From Clostridium algoriphilum (GTDB taxonomy: Bacteria > Bacillota > Clostridia > Clostridiales > Clostridiaceae): a stretch of 33,616 nt of DNA. The stretch lies in the NCBI RefSeq assembly GCF_020443705.1, contig NZ_JAIZZK010000036.1, forward strand, positions 1-33,616. The letters run 5' to 3'. The translations under genes were made by a program, and so were the position numbers. Shown here one piece after another: positions 8,830 through 18,091 of the stretch (its first letter is position 1; the number at the start of each line of letters is the position of its first letter). Under the pieces are notes generated by a model, which was given only the letters and a program-made list of their open reading frames with translations, had not been told where the DNA came from and did no database searches.

Positions 8830-9657
8830 TTAAATTGTTTCTATCCCATAATTATTACATAAGGCTTCTAACCCCCCTCTAAATCCACTACCTATACAAT
8901 TAATTTTCCACTCGTCTTTGTATCTGTATATCTCTGCTATGACTATCGCTGTTTCTTTAGATAAATTGTCGTTAAAATTATAGCTTAAAATTTCCTGTTT
9001 AGATTCACCAGCTATAACCATAAAACGTGCATCTGATACCTGTCCAAAATTTTGTTTCCTCTCATTCGCTTCATAAACAGTTGCCGTAAATGCTAACCTT
9101 TTGATATGAGATGGTATTAAATTTAAATCTAACTGTATGCATTCATTATATGCTTCTTTAAGCGAAGTATTGTGGTCCTGATTGATAACTATTCCACCAC
9201 AAGTACTCTTTTGGTTTTCATAAAAAACAAAATCTTTTTCTGCCGTTTTATTATTTATATCTACCATAAATACTGATACATCTAAATCAAACTCATTATG
9301 ATCATTTGATATTATATTAAAATCCAATGTTACTACTAATTTTGAAAGATTTTTACAATTTTGATTTAAGCTCAGTTTTTGACCTTTTTCTAATTTAATA
9401 CTTTTAGTAATATCTACAAGTTGTCTTTTTCCTATATTCTTATTTCGTTTTAATGATACGGATACATTAGGCGCATCGATAATTGAGGGCTGTCCATTAT
9501 TTACTCTTGCAACATTATCTTTATTTATGTGCTGATTTACGCCAACTTCTATTTTTGAATTGTTTTCTGGCCTAATACTGGTTTCAACAATTATTTTCCC
9601 ATATTGCTTCTTTTGTGATGTTATCTTTTTATTACTATTATCAATAATTATAGCCAC
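8830..9657 (-). CDS. TerD-family protein with N-terminal extension and degraded Ca2+ loop
   Basis: The C-terminal 190 residues (from about 86) are a TerD domain: LEKGQKLSLN, FDLDVSVFMV, KDFVFYENQ, ANERKQNFGQVSDARFMV and the C-terminal GSGFRGGLEALCNNYG. TerD domains normally bind Ca2+ through a GDNxTGxGDGDDEQ loop. Here that stretch (residues 160-173) reads QDHNTSLKEAYNEC, so most acidic ligands are lost. The first 85 residues are polar, low-complexity and probably disordered, and have no match I recognise. The start is GTG with GGGGG nine bases upstream. It lies 13 bases after the AIM24-like gene and is surely co-transcribed with it. It may have a structural or regulatory role among the Ca2+-binding TerD proteins. 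Confidence 0.85.
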   Translation of the reverse strand: MAIIIDNSNKKITSQKKQYGKIIVETSIRPENNSKIEVGVNQHINKDNVARVNNGQPSIIDAPNVSVSLKRNKNIGKRQLVDITKSIKLEKGQKLSLNQNCKNLSKLVVTLDFNIISNDHNEFDLDVSVFMVDINNKTAEKDFVFYENQKSTCGGIVINQDHNTSLKEAYNECIQLDLNLIPSHIKRLAFTATVYEANERKQNFGQVSDARFMVIAGESKQEILSYNFNDNLSKETAIVIAEIYRYKDEWKINCIGSGFRGGLEALCNNYGIETI

Positions 9658-9670
9658 AAATACATACCCC

Positions 9671-10330
9671 CTAATCTATTGCAACTTTAGGTCCTGAAGC
9701 CCGCTCACATGGCTGAATGATTACTGTTTCTCCCTGAGAATTAAATTCTAACATATATGATTCACCAGAAGTTTGACCAAGGAAAGTTTTCCAATTTACA
9801 TCAGTTTTGAAATAAGGATCAGGCCCTGTCCAGCATACCACTGCATCAGGGTCCACTACGCAAGGGGTTTCTAGAATAATTGGATTACCATTTGTAGTTA
9901 TAACAACTTCAGAGTTATTAGTCGTGGCCGTAAGATTTGATGTAAACATTCCTTTTTGAGATATTACACCCGACCCCATAAATCTAACTCCATATTTACA
10001 CCCCTGCGTAAAAGCAAGTAAATTTTCTCCTTCAACGCCTATGCTTTGACCTGATTGTAGTGTAATTATACTAACATGTTGAGCACTGCTAGCCATGTAA
10101 TAACTACCATTACCACTCACTTTCATAATAGGTATATTCTCTCCAGAAAGCTTCCTCGCAGCTAGATTCAGAACAGATTTGAATACGCTTTTAGTATTAT
10201 TTGTGTCCAGTAATACTTTTTCTTGAGTGAAGCTACCTTTATAAGCCACCATCGCACCTAGTTTCGCGAAAAAGTGTCCCTCTCCTTCTGCAATACAAGT
10301 AAGCTCTTGATGATTTCTAAACTTAAACAT
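9671..10330 (-). CDS. AIM24-family beta-helix protein
   Basis: This 219-aa protein of the AIM24/DUF124 type (also called TRAP-like) shows the typical glycine-rich strands: AEGEGHFFAKLGAMVAYKG, the hinge GNGSYYMASSAQHV, GQSIGVEGENLLAF, KYGVRFMG, and the C-terminal RASGPKVAID. There is no signal peptide or membrane segment. Members are frequently found beside terD genes, but their molecular role is not established. The ATG start has AGGAG nine bases upstream. It is the first gene of a two-gene minus-strand unit with the divergent TerD protein, and is transcribed away from the biosynthetic module at 10596. Confidence 0.88.
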   Translation of the reverse strand: MFKFRNHQELTCIAEGEGHFFAKLGAMVAYKGSFTQEKVLLDTNNTKSVFKSVLNLAARKLSGENIPIMKVSGNGSYYMASSAQHVSIITLQSGQSIGVEGENLLAFTQGCKYGVRFMGSGVISQKGMFTSNLTATTNNSEVVITTNGNPIILETPCVVDPDAVVCWTGPDPYFKTDVNWKTFLGQTSGESYMLEFNSQGETVIIQPCERASGPKVAID

Positions 10331-10518
10331 ACATACTAGCTCCTTTCTTAATTTAAATATAGCTAAATATCTAATTATGTAATCTATAAAATCTTGTTAT
10401 TTTACATTCCTAATTTCTATGCCCATAGTATATCATATTATTGTCACTAATCTCTTTACGGATATAACTACTATATTTATTAATTAATGTGTGCAATATG
10501 TAATTGTATATATAAATA

Positions 10519-10572
10519 TGCTATAATTATTTATTACAATCAGTATTAATCGTGATCTTGGATGTACTGATT
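10519..10572 (+). promoter_or_regulatory. Extended -10 promoter and inverted repeat before the biosynthetic module
   Basis: TGCTATAAT (10519-10527) is an extended -10 box; the -35 region is poor. Just downstream, AATCAGTA (10538-10545) and TACTGATT (10565-10572) form an 8-bp inverted repeat that would lie in the 5' leader and could be an operator. The region 10331-10595 separates the divergent AIM24 and CitE-like genes. Confidence 0.55.
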
Positions 10573-10595
10573 AATCTTATTAATGGAGGACAATT

Positions 10596-11669
10596 ATGCG
10601 TTATTTTGATGATAATAATTTACAAGATATTTTTTTTAAAAGTCCTTCTACCTATGGACTATATTCTTCTAAAGAAGAATTGTCCTATGCATTAGGAGCA
10701 TGTTTATATATGCCAGGAACACGGGAACATTTACTAAAAGATATACTATTTAATAAAAAAAATGGTGCAAACACAATTACTCTTTGCATCGAAGATTCTG
10801 TATCTTCAAACCAAGTTTTACAAGCTGAAAATAACATTATTAATTTGTTTGTAAGTATAAGTAGTCTTTCACAAGATAATGCTTCTTTTATTGATAATCT
10901 ACCTCTTATTTTTATTAGAGTTCGTAGCATTAATCAACTTAAAAAGTTACTAAGCGTTTCTGAATTAACGGGACTATGTGGTTTTATTTTTCCTAAATTT
11001 GATTCCCAATTTGGAGAAAAGTATTTTTCCATACTAAAAAACTACAACATATCTAATAAAAGAACATTATACGGAATGCCTATACTCGAAACTCCTAACA
11101 TAATCCATAAAGAAACTCGCATAGAAGAACTAATTAAGGTAAAACATATTATAGATTTTTATAAAAAATATGTATTAAATATTAGAATTGGAGGAACAGA
11201 TTTTTCTGGACTATATAGTCTTCGACGAAGTATGGACTTTACAGTATATGACTTAACCGTAGTAAGAGACTGTATTAGTGATATAATAAACGTGTTTAAA
11301 CGAGATAATTATGTTATCTCTGGGGTAGTTTATGAATATTATAGCAAAGTCTTAGATCTACATAATAATATTCTTATAAAAGAAGCTCTTTTAGATAGAA
11401 CTAATGGTTTAACTGGTAAAACTGTTATCCATCCAACTCAAGTAAATATCGTGAATTCTCTTATGGTTGTTTCTAAAGAAGATTATGTAGATGCAAGCAG
11501 TATTATTAAATCATCCCTTGATGGAGTAATAAAAAGCGATTATTTTAACAAAATGAATGAGATAAAACCTCATGAAAAATGGGCTAAAGAAACATTATTA
11601 AGAGCTAAAATAATGGGGGTGTTTAAATATGGAAAATCCTACAAAGAATTATTGCAATGGACCAATTGA
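10596..11669 (+). CDS. CitE-like C-C bond lyase (HpcH/HpaI aldolase type) of the Ter module
   Basis: This 357-aa TIM-barrel lyase resembles the CitE/HpcH-HpaI superfamily, specifically the type found in Ter-linked operons. Visible motifs are LGACLYMPGTREHL, the acidic ITLCIEDSVSS (62-72), FIRVRS, GFIFPKFDS (metal/acyl site region), RIGGTDFSGLYSLRRS and the C-terminal GKTVIHPTQVNIVNS, which closes the barrel in CitE enzymes. The start is an ATG with GGAGG nearby. It overlaps the next gene by 41 bases, so the two are translationally coupled. In the published prediction for such operons it would make or cleave a C-C bond in a nucleoside-like metabolite. The substrate is unknown. Confidence 0.88.
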   Translation: MRYFDDNNLQDIFFKSPSTYGLYSSKEELSYALGACLYMPGTREHLLKDILFNKKNGANTITLCIEDSVSSNQVLQAENNIINLFVSISSLSQDNASFIDNLPLIFIRVRSINQLKKLLSVSELTGLCGFIFPKFDSQFGEKYFSILKNYNISNKRTLYGMPILETPNIIHKETRIEELIKVKHIIDFYKKYVLNIRIGGTDFSGLYSLRRSMDFTVYDLTVVRDCISDIINVFKRDNYVISGVVYEYYSKVLDLHNNILIKEALLDRTNGLTGKTVIHPTQVNIVNSLMVVSKEDYVDASSIIKSSLDGVIKSDYFNKMNEIKPHEKWAKETLLRAKIMGVFKYGKSYKELLQWTN

Positions 11670-12942
11670 TTACAATATAGATAATAGCCTACAGATATCA
11701 CTTAATATAAAAGAAAACAAATGTAGGATTCCGGCATCGGTGCTATTTACAATGTCTGCTAGAGAGAATAAAAAAAGAGATTTCTTATTTGTAAGCAAGG
11801 TTATAGGGAAGCACCTACCAATGATTCCAGATACATTAAAAATTATCGGTGGAATACTTTCTCGCCTGTGGGTTAGCGAAAGAGAAAATTCTTATAATTA
11901 TCCTACTTCTGAATTAGTTAATACACTTATTTCTCTTGATGCAAATCATAACACGAGTAACTTAGATAACATTCTAAACACACCTATAAAACTTAAAAAC
12001 AAAACTCTTTTCATAGGTTTTGCAGAAACTGCTACAGGTCTTGCTCAATCTATATACCAAAATTTTTCAAATGCTGCTTATATACATACTACGCGTGAGA
12101 AAATAACTTCTATAGAACCTGCATTATTTTTTAAAGAAGAACATTCTCATGCAGTGGAGCACACTCTTTTTCCTTATGAAAAAGACTTCTTTAATAAGTA
12201 TGACGATATAGTTTTAATCGACGATGAACTTACTACAGGTAAATCTGCATTAAATTTAATAAGGTGTCTTCCCGGGAAATATTTTGGAATAATATCTATA
12301 TTGGACTGGAGAGATGCTAATAGTTATAAAATGTTTAAAGATGAGCCGGGTATAGATGTTAGAGTATGTTCCTTATTAAAAGGGGATATTAAGTGCTCTA
12401 AATCAAAAGATATCATTAGCGATGATGTAATTATAGCGCCAAGCTCGACAAGCTTAATACCATTCACAGAATTTATTTTTCCAATACGTGAAAGTATTGA
12501 GGGCTATAACAAATCTACTGGCAGGTTTGGGATCACCTCACAAGACAATATTAAAATTAATAAAGAAATAGGTTCAATATCAGAAATCCTTAAAAGGGAA
12601 AGAACTCCTGGCAATTGTCTTTGCGTGGGAACTGGTGAGTTTATATATTTACCTTGTAGCATAAGCTCAAAGCTTGGAGCTTATGTTTATTATCATTCCA
12701 CTACAAGAAGTCCTGTTCATGCAAGAAACATAACATCTTATGGGAATAAAAATAAAATTGCTTTTCAAAGCCCAGATGACGAAACTATAACTAATTACCT
12801 TTACAATATACCTGATAATTTCTATAATCAAGTATATTTCTTCTCTGAAAAACCTTTAACTAAAAAGAAGAAAGAAGAGTTTAACAAAATTTTTTCTTAC
12901 TTTCATGTGAAATCTATTGTCTTTGTATGCTGGAAACGCTAA
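11629..12942 (+). CDS. Phosphoribosyltransferase with TRSP domain (Ter module)
   Basis: This 437-aa protein has an orotate-type phosphoribosyltransferase domain with the PRPP-binding loop VLIDDELTTGKSA (about residues 195-207) and an upstream FIGFAETATGLA (phosphate-binding turn). The C-terminal part has CVGTGEFIYLPC and the signature STTRSPVHA (about 357-365), which gives the TRSP domain its name. The start ATG has GGGGG about 9 bases upstream and lies inside the CitE-like gene. It probably transfers ribose-5-phosphate from PRPP in the same pathway as the other PRTase of the operon. There is no frameshift or missing core residue. Confidence 0.9.
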   Translation: MENPTKNYCNGPIDYNIDNSLQISLNIKENKCRIPASVLFTMSARENKKRDFLFVSKVIGKHLPMIPDTLKIIGGILSRLWVSERENSYNYPTSELVNTLISLDANHNTSNLDNILNTPIKLKNKTLFIGFAETATGLAQSIYQNFSNAAYIHTTREKITSIEPALFFKEEHSHAVEHTLFPYEKDFFNKYDDIVLIDDELTTGKSALNLIRCLPGKYFGIISILDWRDANSYKMFKDEPGIDVRVCSLLKGDIKCSKSKDIISDDVIIAPSSTSLIPFTEFIFPIRESIEGYNKSTGRFGITSQDNIKINKEIGSISEILKRERTPGNCLCVGTGEFIYLPCSISSKLGAYVYYHSTTRSPVHARNITSYGNKNKIAFQSPDDETITNYLYNIPDNFYNQVYFFSEKPLTKKKKEEFNKIFSYFHVKSIVFVCWKR

Positions 12943-13016
12943 TCGTAATCACTTTTAAGTAGCTTTCATCATATATTAAATGATTTTATAAATATTATGA
13001 AAAGGAGTGTAAATAA

Positions 13017-14156
13017 ATGAATCAATGTTTTTTTTCAGGCAGCTACTCTAAGAACGATGTGATATTTCTTCTTAAAGATATATCCCACCTTATAGTGGAA
13101 CAAGATAATGAATTTAGAGAGAATGCTATACAAAGCGGAATTCATTATTCCGAAATGTTACCTATAGAATATACTCCCTCAAAAGAATACATGGATATTT
13201 TCTATAGTACTCTGCAACAATCAAAAATTAAAATAGCAACTCTTGTAGCTATTTTAAGCGAGAAAATTATAGAATCCCGAGGCAAAAATATAGTTTTGGT
13301 TTCCCTCGCTAGAGCTGGTACCCCTATTGGAATCTTAATCAAAAAGTATATAAAGCTCAAATATAACATATCACTTCCTCATTACAGTATTTCTATAATA
13401 CGTGATAAAGGCATAGATAAAAATGCACTTAATTATATATTAGAAAATCACCCATCTTTAGAAATACAATTTATTGACGGATGGACCGGTAAGGGTGTTA
13501 TTCAACATACATTAACAAAAGCGTGCAGGGAATATTATGATGAATTTAATACAACCTTAAATCCGAACTTAGCAGTTTTATCTGATCCTGCTTACTGCAC
13601 CCTTATATATGGAACACGAGAGGACTTTCTAATTCCAAGTGCCTGCCTTAATTCTACAGTATCGGGACTCGTAAGTCGGACTGTGCTTAACGATAAATAT
13701 ATCTCTAGTGATGATTTTCATGGTACAAAATTCTATAAAGGGTTACTATCCGTGGATGTTTCAAATTTCTATATAGATGAAGTATGTGAATGCTTTAAGG
13801 CCATAGATAAAAATCATGTGCGAGAATTATTAAATGATGCAAATACTACCGAAGTTGCCACTGATATTGAATTTGATGATAATTCCTTAAACTGCAAAGG
13901 ACTTAGAGATATTCAGAGCATTAAAAATAAATTTAATATCAATAATATTAATCTTATAAAGCCAGGAATTGGAGAAACCACACGAGTACTTCTAAGAAGA
14001 ATACCTTGGAAAATACTAGTTGACTCATTTCAAAACCCCAACTTAAAGCATATACTTAAGTTAGCCCAGGAAAAAAGTATTCCGGTAGAAATTTACACAG
14101 ATATGTGCTATTCTTGCTGTGGCATTATCAAATCTAAAGAAAAAGAAGATATGTAA
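13017..14156 (+). CDS. Phosphoribosyltransferase with C-terminal PELOTA-like domain (Ter module)
   Basis: This 379-aa protein is the second PRTase of the operon. The N-terminal domain has VSLARAGTPIG (95-105) and the PRPP loop FIDGWTGKG (152-160). The C-terminal 65 residues (from about 315), with GETTRVLLRRIPWKIL and a cysteine-rich TDMCYSCCGIIK, fit the PELOTA RNA-binding-like domain fused to PRTases in Ter operons. The ATG start has AAAGGAG eight bases upstream. It lies 74 bases after the TRSP gene, which is too small for a separate unit unless a promoter is hidden there. It is predicted to act with the TRSP protein on a base and PRPP; the substrate is unknown. Confidence 0.88.
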   Translation: MNQCFFSGSYSKNDVIFLLKDISHLIVEQDNEFRENAIQSGIHYSEMLPIEYTPSKEYMDIFYSTLQQSKIKIATLVAILSEKIIESRGKNIVLVSLARAGTPIGILIKKYIKLKYNISLPHYSISIIRDKGIDKNALNYILENHPSLEIQFIDGWTGKGVIQHTLTKACREYYDEFNTTLNPNLAVLSDPAYCTLIYGTREDFLIPSACLNSTVSGLVSRTVLNDKYISSDDFHGTKFYKGLLSVDVSNFYIDEVCECFKAIDKNHVRELLNDANTTEVATDIEFDDNSLNCKGLRDIQSIKNKFNINNINLIKPGIGETTRVLLRRIPWKILVDSFQNPNLKHILKLAQEKSIPVEIYTDMCYSCCGIIKSKEKEDM

Positions 14157-14180
14157 CCACTTGCTAAAGGATGTGTTTTT

Positions 14181-15023
14181 ATGATATTTGCCTCTGACCT
14201 TGATAGTACACTTATATATTCTTCAAGGCATTGTAAACTAATTAATGATGAAAAACTTGTTCCGGTAGACTTTTATAACAATAGTATGTCTAGTTTTATT
14301 ACTAAATCTATGCAAGATACACTAAAGCATATAAACGAGTCTATGTTTTTTATACCCGTTACCACAAGGTCAAGAATCCAGTATAAAAGGATGACTTACT
14401 TTTATGATATAGTAAAGCCAAAATATGCTGTTGTAGCCAATGGTGGCATTATACTTAAGGATGGTATAGAACTTAAAGCTTGGTCAGATATAAGTTTTAA
14501 TAAAATCAATAAAGTTATAAAAGTTCAGGATATGATAAAGTTATGTAATTTCTTTTTAGAAAATGACTTTGTGTTATCATATAAAACCTGTGAAGATTTG
14601 TTTATTTACTCTATTATAGATGAAGACAAGCTAGCCAATACATTATCAAAAGGAGAAATAGACTCAAATTATTTTGATGTGTTACGTTCATTTTGTCAAG
14701 AATATAATTACAATGTATCAAAACAAGGAAAGAAAGTATATATAGTACCCGATTGTATAAATAAATATGATCCTATAAATTATATAATGAAATTAGAAAA
14801 CATTAATATGTTTATCTCTGCTGGTGATTCTCTACTAGACTATCCTATGATTGAGCATTCAGATTATGGAATAGTTCCGTCTCATGGAGAATTATTGCAT
14901 ACTCTCATCAATGAAAAACATAATGACTCCATCTATGTTACAAAAAAATCTGGTATATTTGCAGGTGAAGAGATATTAAACATAGTTCATCAAAAATTTC
15001 ATGAAATTAAAGGTATTACTTAA
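14181..15023 (+). CDS. HAD-family phosphatase (Ter module)
   Basis: This 280-aa haloacid dehalogenase-type hydrolase has all four motifs: DLDSTL (6-11, nucleophile and acid/base Asp), VTTRS (60-64, motif II Thr), a Lys in INKYDP (about 195), and GDSLLD (215-220, Mg2+-binding acids). The cap between motifs II and III resembles the Cof/sucrose-phosphatase type. It follows the PELOTA-PRTase gene by 24 bases with AAAGGATG before the ATG, and ends the operon at a strong terminator. It would remove a phosphate from the pathway's intermediate or product. Confidence 0.88.
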   Translation: MIFASDLDSTLIYSSRHCKLINDEKLVPVDFYNNSMSSFITKSMQDTLKHINESMFFIPVTTRSRIQYKRMTYFYDIVKPKYAVVANGGIILKDGIELKAWSDISFNKINKVIKVQDMIKLCNFFLENDFVLSYKTCEDLFIYSIIDEDKLANTLSKGEIDSNYFDVLRSFCQEYNYNVSKQGKKVYIVPDCINKYDPINYIMKLENINMFISAGDSLLDYPMIEHSDYGIVPSHGELLHTLINEKHNDSIYVTKKSGIFAGEEILNIVHQKFHEIKGIT

Positions 15024-15075
15024 TATTAAAGCAAAAATACATTTTCAATAATACTACTTCTGCCTTATTGCATAT

Positions 15076-15121
15076 AAAAAAAACCACATTGTTGATTCAA
15101 ATCAACAATGTGGTTTTTTTT
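15076..15121. terminator. Strong bidirectional terminator
   Basis: A stem of about 20 bp (15076-15096 with 15101-15121, GC-rich core ACCACATTGTTGAT) with loop TCAA has A-runs on one side and T-runs on the other. It ends both the plus-strand module and the minus-strand P-type ATPase gene. Confidence 0.92.
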
Positions 15122-15173
15122 GTATATGAACCGATAAGTTACAAAACTTATCAGCCTCTTAATTTAAAAGTTA

Positions 15174-17951
15174 TTAAGCTACCATCTTTTCCTCTGATTC
15201 CGACTCAATCTTTTGATTCTTTTTTACAAACGGCCTCATAACTAATTTTGCAACTTCATTTATCACTATTATAAGTGAAGATAATACAATTATCTTTAAC
15301 CACATAGTAATGCTTAAAGGTACTGCATTGAAAAATTTAGAGAACACTTCGGTTACAACTATTTGTGCTACTGCTGTAATTCCTATTATTTTTAAAAATA
15401 TAGTATTCTTTGTAATGTTAGGAAATATGCTATCTGTTCCAAATTCTCTACAGTTAAATGCATTGAACAATGAACTAAAGGCAAATAATGCAAATAAGAC
15501 TGTCTGCATTTCATTTGCTCCTATAACACCTTCTTTGGGGAATCCAGTTCCTAATATGTCAAATTTCATTTGAATCATAAGAATACAAGTTATATATAAA
15601 GCATTAGCTATCATACTTTTTATCATTTTTCCAGTTATAATACTTGCCTTTCTGTTAGTTGGTTTTCTGTTTAAAACTGCATCTCTTACTGGTTCTAGTC
15701 CGAGTGATAGTGCTGGTGGTCCATCCATTATAATATTTACCCATAGCAATTGTATTGTAGTAAATGGCATTTGAAAATCAAATATTACAGATAAAATTGC
15801 TGTTAAGAATGCAATAATATTAACAGTTATCTGGAATTGAATAAATCTTTGGAAGTTCTCATAAATACCTCTTCCCCATTTAATTCCCTTTACAATAGTA
15901 CCAAAACTATCATCTGTTAAAATTATATCCGCTGCATTCTTACTAACCTCAGTACCTGCTATACCCATAGCTATACCCACGTCTGCTTTTGTAAGTGCTG
16001 GGGCATCATTTATTCCATCTCCAGTTACTGCAACTACCTCTCCATTACTTTGAAGAGCTTCAACTATTCTCATTTTTGTATCAGGTTTTGAGCGTGCTAC
16101 TATTGAAATATTAGTTATCTCGCTTTTAAGTTCTTCGTCTGTTAATGTGTCTATATACGTAGCCTCTACTGCCTTATATTTACCGTTAAGCAGTCCTAAC
16201 TCTTTTCCTATAGCAATAGCAGTATTAATGTTATCACCTGTAAGCATTTTTGTAGAAACTCCCGCTTTTTTTGCAGTTTCTACAGCTTCTTTAACATCAA
16301 GTCTTAGTGGATCTCTTATTCCTACAAATCCAGTAAATACTAGGTCACTTTCTAAAGTACCTTGCTCAGATGCCATAGCTACTTCTTCACTTATATTCCT
16401 ATACGCGAACCCAAGTACTCTCATAGATTTTCTCTCAAGTTTTTCAATTTCCTCTAATATTTCAATTCGTCTTGCTTTATCTAGCTCCACTTCCAGACAA
16501 TTCACATGTTCGTACTTACACAAATCTAGAATGATTTCAGGCGCTCCCTTTGTTAAAACTGTAGCACCTTCCTCCTCTTTTATAACAGTACTCATTCTCT
16601 TACGCTTTGAACTAAATGGAATCTGATGAGCTATGTTTGCATCCTGTCTTTCTTGTACATAATCACATGCATCATTATATAAAAGAAGAGCACATTCTGT
16701 TGCACTACCTAAATATTTAACCTCATTATCATCCTTTTCAATATCTGCCGTTGAATTAACCATACAGTTATCTAAAAAGTAGTTATTCCTATCGCTTAAT
16801 TCATCTCTTTCTTTAAACTTACCATTTAGATAAACTTTTTCGACAGTCATTCTATTTTGTGTAAGTGTACCTGTTTTATCTGAACATATAACACTTACTG
16901 AACCTATAGTTTCACATGCTTCCTTTTTAGTAACAAGCGCATTAATCTTAGCCATTTTCTGCATCGTAATTGCAAGTGTCATATTTATCATTGTAGGAAG
17001 CCCTTCTGGAACTGCCGCAACAATTAAAGCAACACATACAACAAATGCAGTTTTTATTGGTTCAACTGATTGTAAGAATGTAAATACACCGGTGGTATCT
17101 GGTGATATAGTATTTGCTATTACCATTTTTACAATCATAATTATAAATAGTATCGCAGCTATAGCACTTGATACTTTAGATATCTTACCACCTAAATCTC
17201 CGAGTTTCGCTTGAAGTGGTGTTTCTAAATCACCTTTCTTAAGATTTTTAGCTATTTCTCCCATCTGAGATTCATCACCTGTTGATGTAACTACAAAAAT
17301 TGCTCTACCGTAGGCAATAAGTGTTCCTCCGAAAACCATATTCAGTTGTTTAGCTGGTATAGGATCTTGTACAATAATTTTATCTTTAGATTGTATATTC
17401 TCCATTTCTATAACAACGTCGAAGTCTTTACTTACATCCTCTGACTCTCCTGTAAGCATGTCCTCTCTAACCATTAAATCTAAGCTACTTATAAGTCTTC
17501 CATCTGCTGGTACCATGTCTCCAGTTTCAATCGAAACTATATCACCAGGTACCAAATCGATTTTATTTACTTGAACAATTTTCTCATTTCGTAATACTTT
17601 TACTTCTATATTTTCTGTCATTTTTGAAAGCGCATCTGCAGCCTTTTGTGATTTTCCCTCTGTGAATATACCTATACCGATTCCTATTGCTACTGCACAT
17701 ACTATACCAATAGCATCACTGAATTCTCCTACTAAAGCACTAATTACAGCTGCTGCTAGAAGTATTATCATCATAGGCTCAGTTATCGCTTCCCTGATAC
17801 TATCCCATATTGATCCCTTTTCTTGCTTAGTAAATTCATTAGCACCGTATTTTTCTAGTCTTTCTTTAATCTCAGAACTCGATAATCCTTTACTACCATC
17901 AACCTTAAGACTTTTTAGTACTTTTGAGCTCTGTTCATTAAAATATTTCAT
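15174..17951 (-). CDS. Ca2+-transporting P-type ATPase (P2-type, PMCA/SERCA-like)
   Basis: This is a full-length cation pump of about 925 aa. It has LTGES (actuator), PEGLP in M4 (about 315-319, the Ca2+-site motif), the phosphorylation site CSDKTGTLT (Asp about 358), KGAPE (nucleotide binding), MLTGDN, and TGDGINDAPALTKAD. Its M6 region LLWVNIIMDGPPALSLGLEP has the N/D pair typical of Ca2+-ATPases. About ten membrane helices are visible. I choose the ATG at 17951, with AAGGG eight bases upstream, over a GTG at 17960. It lies downstream of three terD genes on the same strand, with a weak hairpin between. Ca2+ specificity is inferred from motifs; Mn2+ is possible. Confidence 0.9.
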   Translation of the reverse strand: MKYFNEQSSKVLKSLKVDGSKGLSSSEIKERLEKYGANEFTKQEKGSIWDSIREAITEPMMIILLAAAVISALVGEFSDAIGIVCAVAIGIGIGIFTEGKSQKAADALSKMTENIEVKVLRNEKIVQVNKIDLVPGDIVSIETGDMVPADGRLISSLDLMVREDMLTGESEDVSKDFDVVIEMENIQSKDKIIVQDPIPAKQLNMVFGGTLIAYGRAIFVVTSTGDESQMGEIAKNLKKGDLETPLQAKLGDLGGKISKVSSAIAAILFIIMIVKMVIANTISPDTTGVFTFLQSVEPIKTAFVVCVALIVAAVPEGLPTMINMTLAITMQKMAKINALVTKKEACETIGSVSVICSDKTGTLTQNRMTVEKVYLNGKFKERDELSDRNNYFLDNCMVNSTADIEKDDNEVKYLGSATECALLLYNDACDYVQERQDANIAHQIPFSSKRKRMSTVIKEEEGATVLTKGAPEIILDLCKYEHVNCLEVELDKARRIEILEEIEKLERKSMRVLGFAYRNISEEVAMASEQGTLESDLVFTGFVGIRDPLRLDVKEAVETAKKAGVSTKMLTGDNINTAIAIGKELGLLNGKYKAVEATYIDTLTDEELKSEITNISIVARSKPDTKMRIVEALQSNGEVVAVTGDGINDAPALTKADVGIAMGIAGTEVSKNAADIILTDDSFGTIVKGIKWGRGIYENFQRFIQFQITVNIIAFLTAILSVIFDFQMPFTTIQLLWVNIIMDGPPALSLGLEPVRDAVLNRKPTNRKASIITGKMIKSMIANALYITCILMIQMKFDILGTGFPKEGVIGANEMQTVLFALFAFSSLFNAFNCREFGTDSIFPNITKNTIFLKIIGITAVAQIVVTEVFSKFFNAVPLSITMWLKIIVLSSLIIVINEVAKLVMRPFVKKNQKIESESEEKMVA

Positions 17952-18000
17952 ATAGTCCACCCTTCTGTTATTTATATTATTTTTTCTATTAAATGAAAAT

Positions 18001-18029
18001 GTAGAAAATGATAAACTCTCATCTTCTAC
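18001..18029 (-). terminator. Weak hairpin between terD and the Ca2+-ATPase gene
   Basis: An 11-bp stem (18001-18011 with 18019-18029) with one non-Watson-Crick pair and a 7-base loop, followed on the minus strand by ATTTTC. It may partly terminate or stabilise the terD transcript while letting some reads enter the ATPase gene. Confidence 0.45.
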
Positions 18030-18091
18030 AACAACAAATTGCTTCTTCTTTAAATGTATAGCTATATTATAACTTGTTTAAAGTTAATATT

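Noticed and set aside
15310-17955. Plus-strand open frames across the ATPase gene
   Set aside because: They are antisense shadows of a complete P-type ATPase gene, with no ribosome sites or family features.
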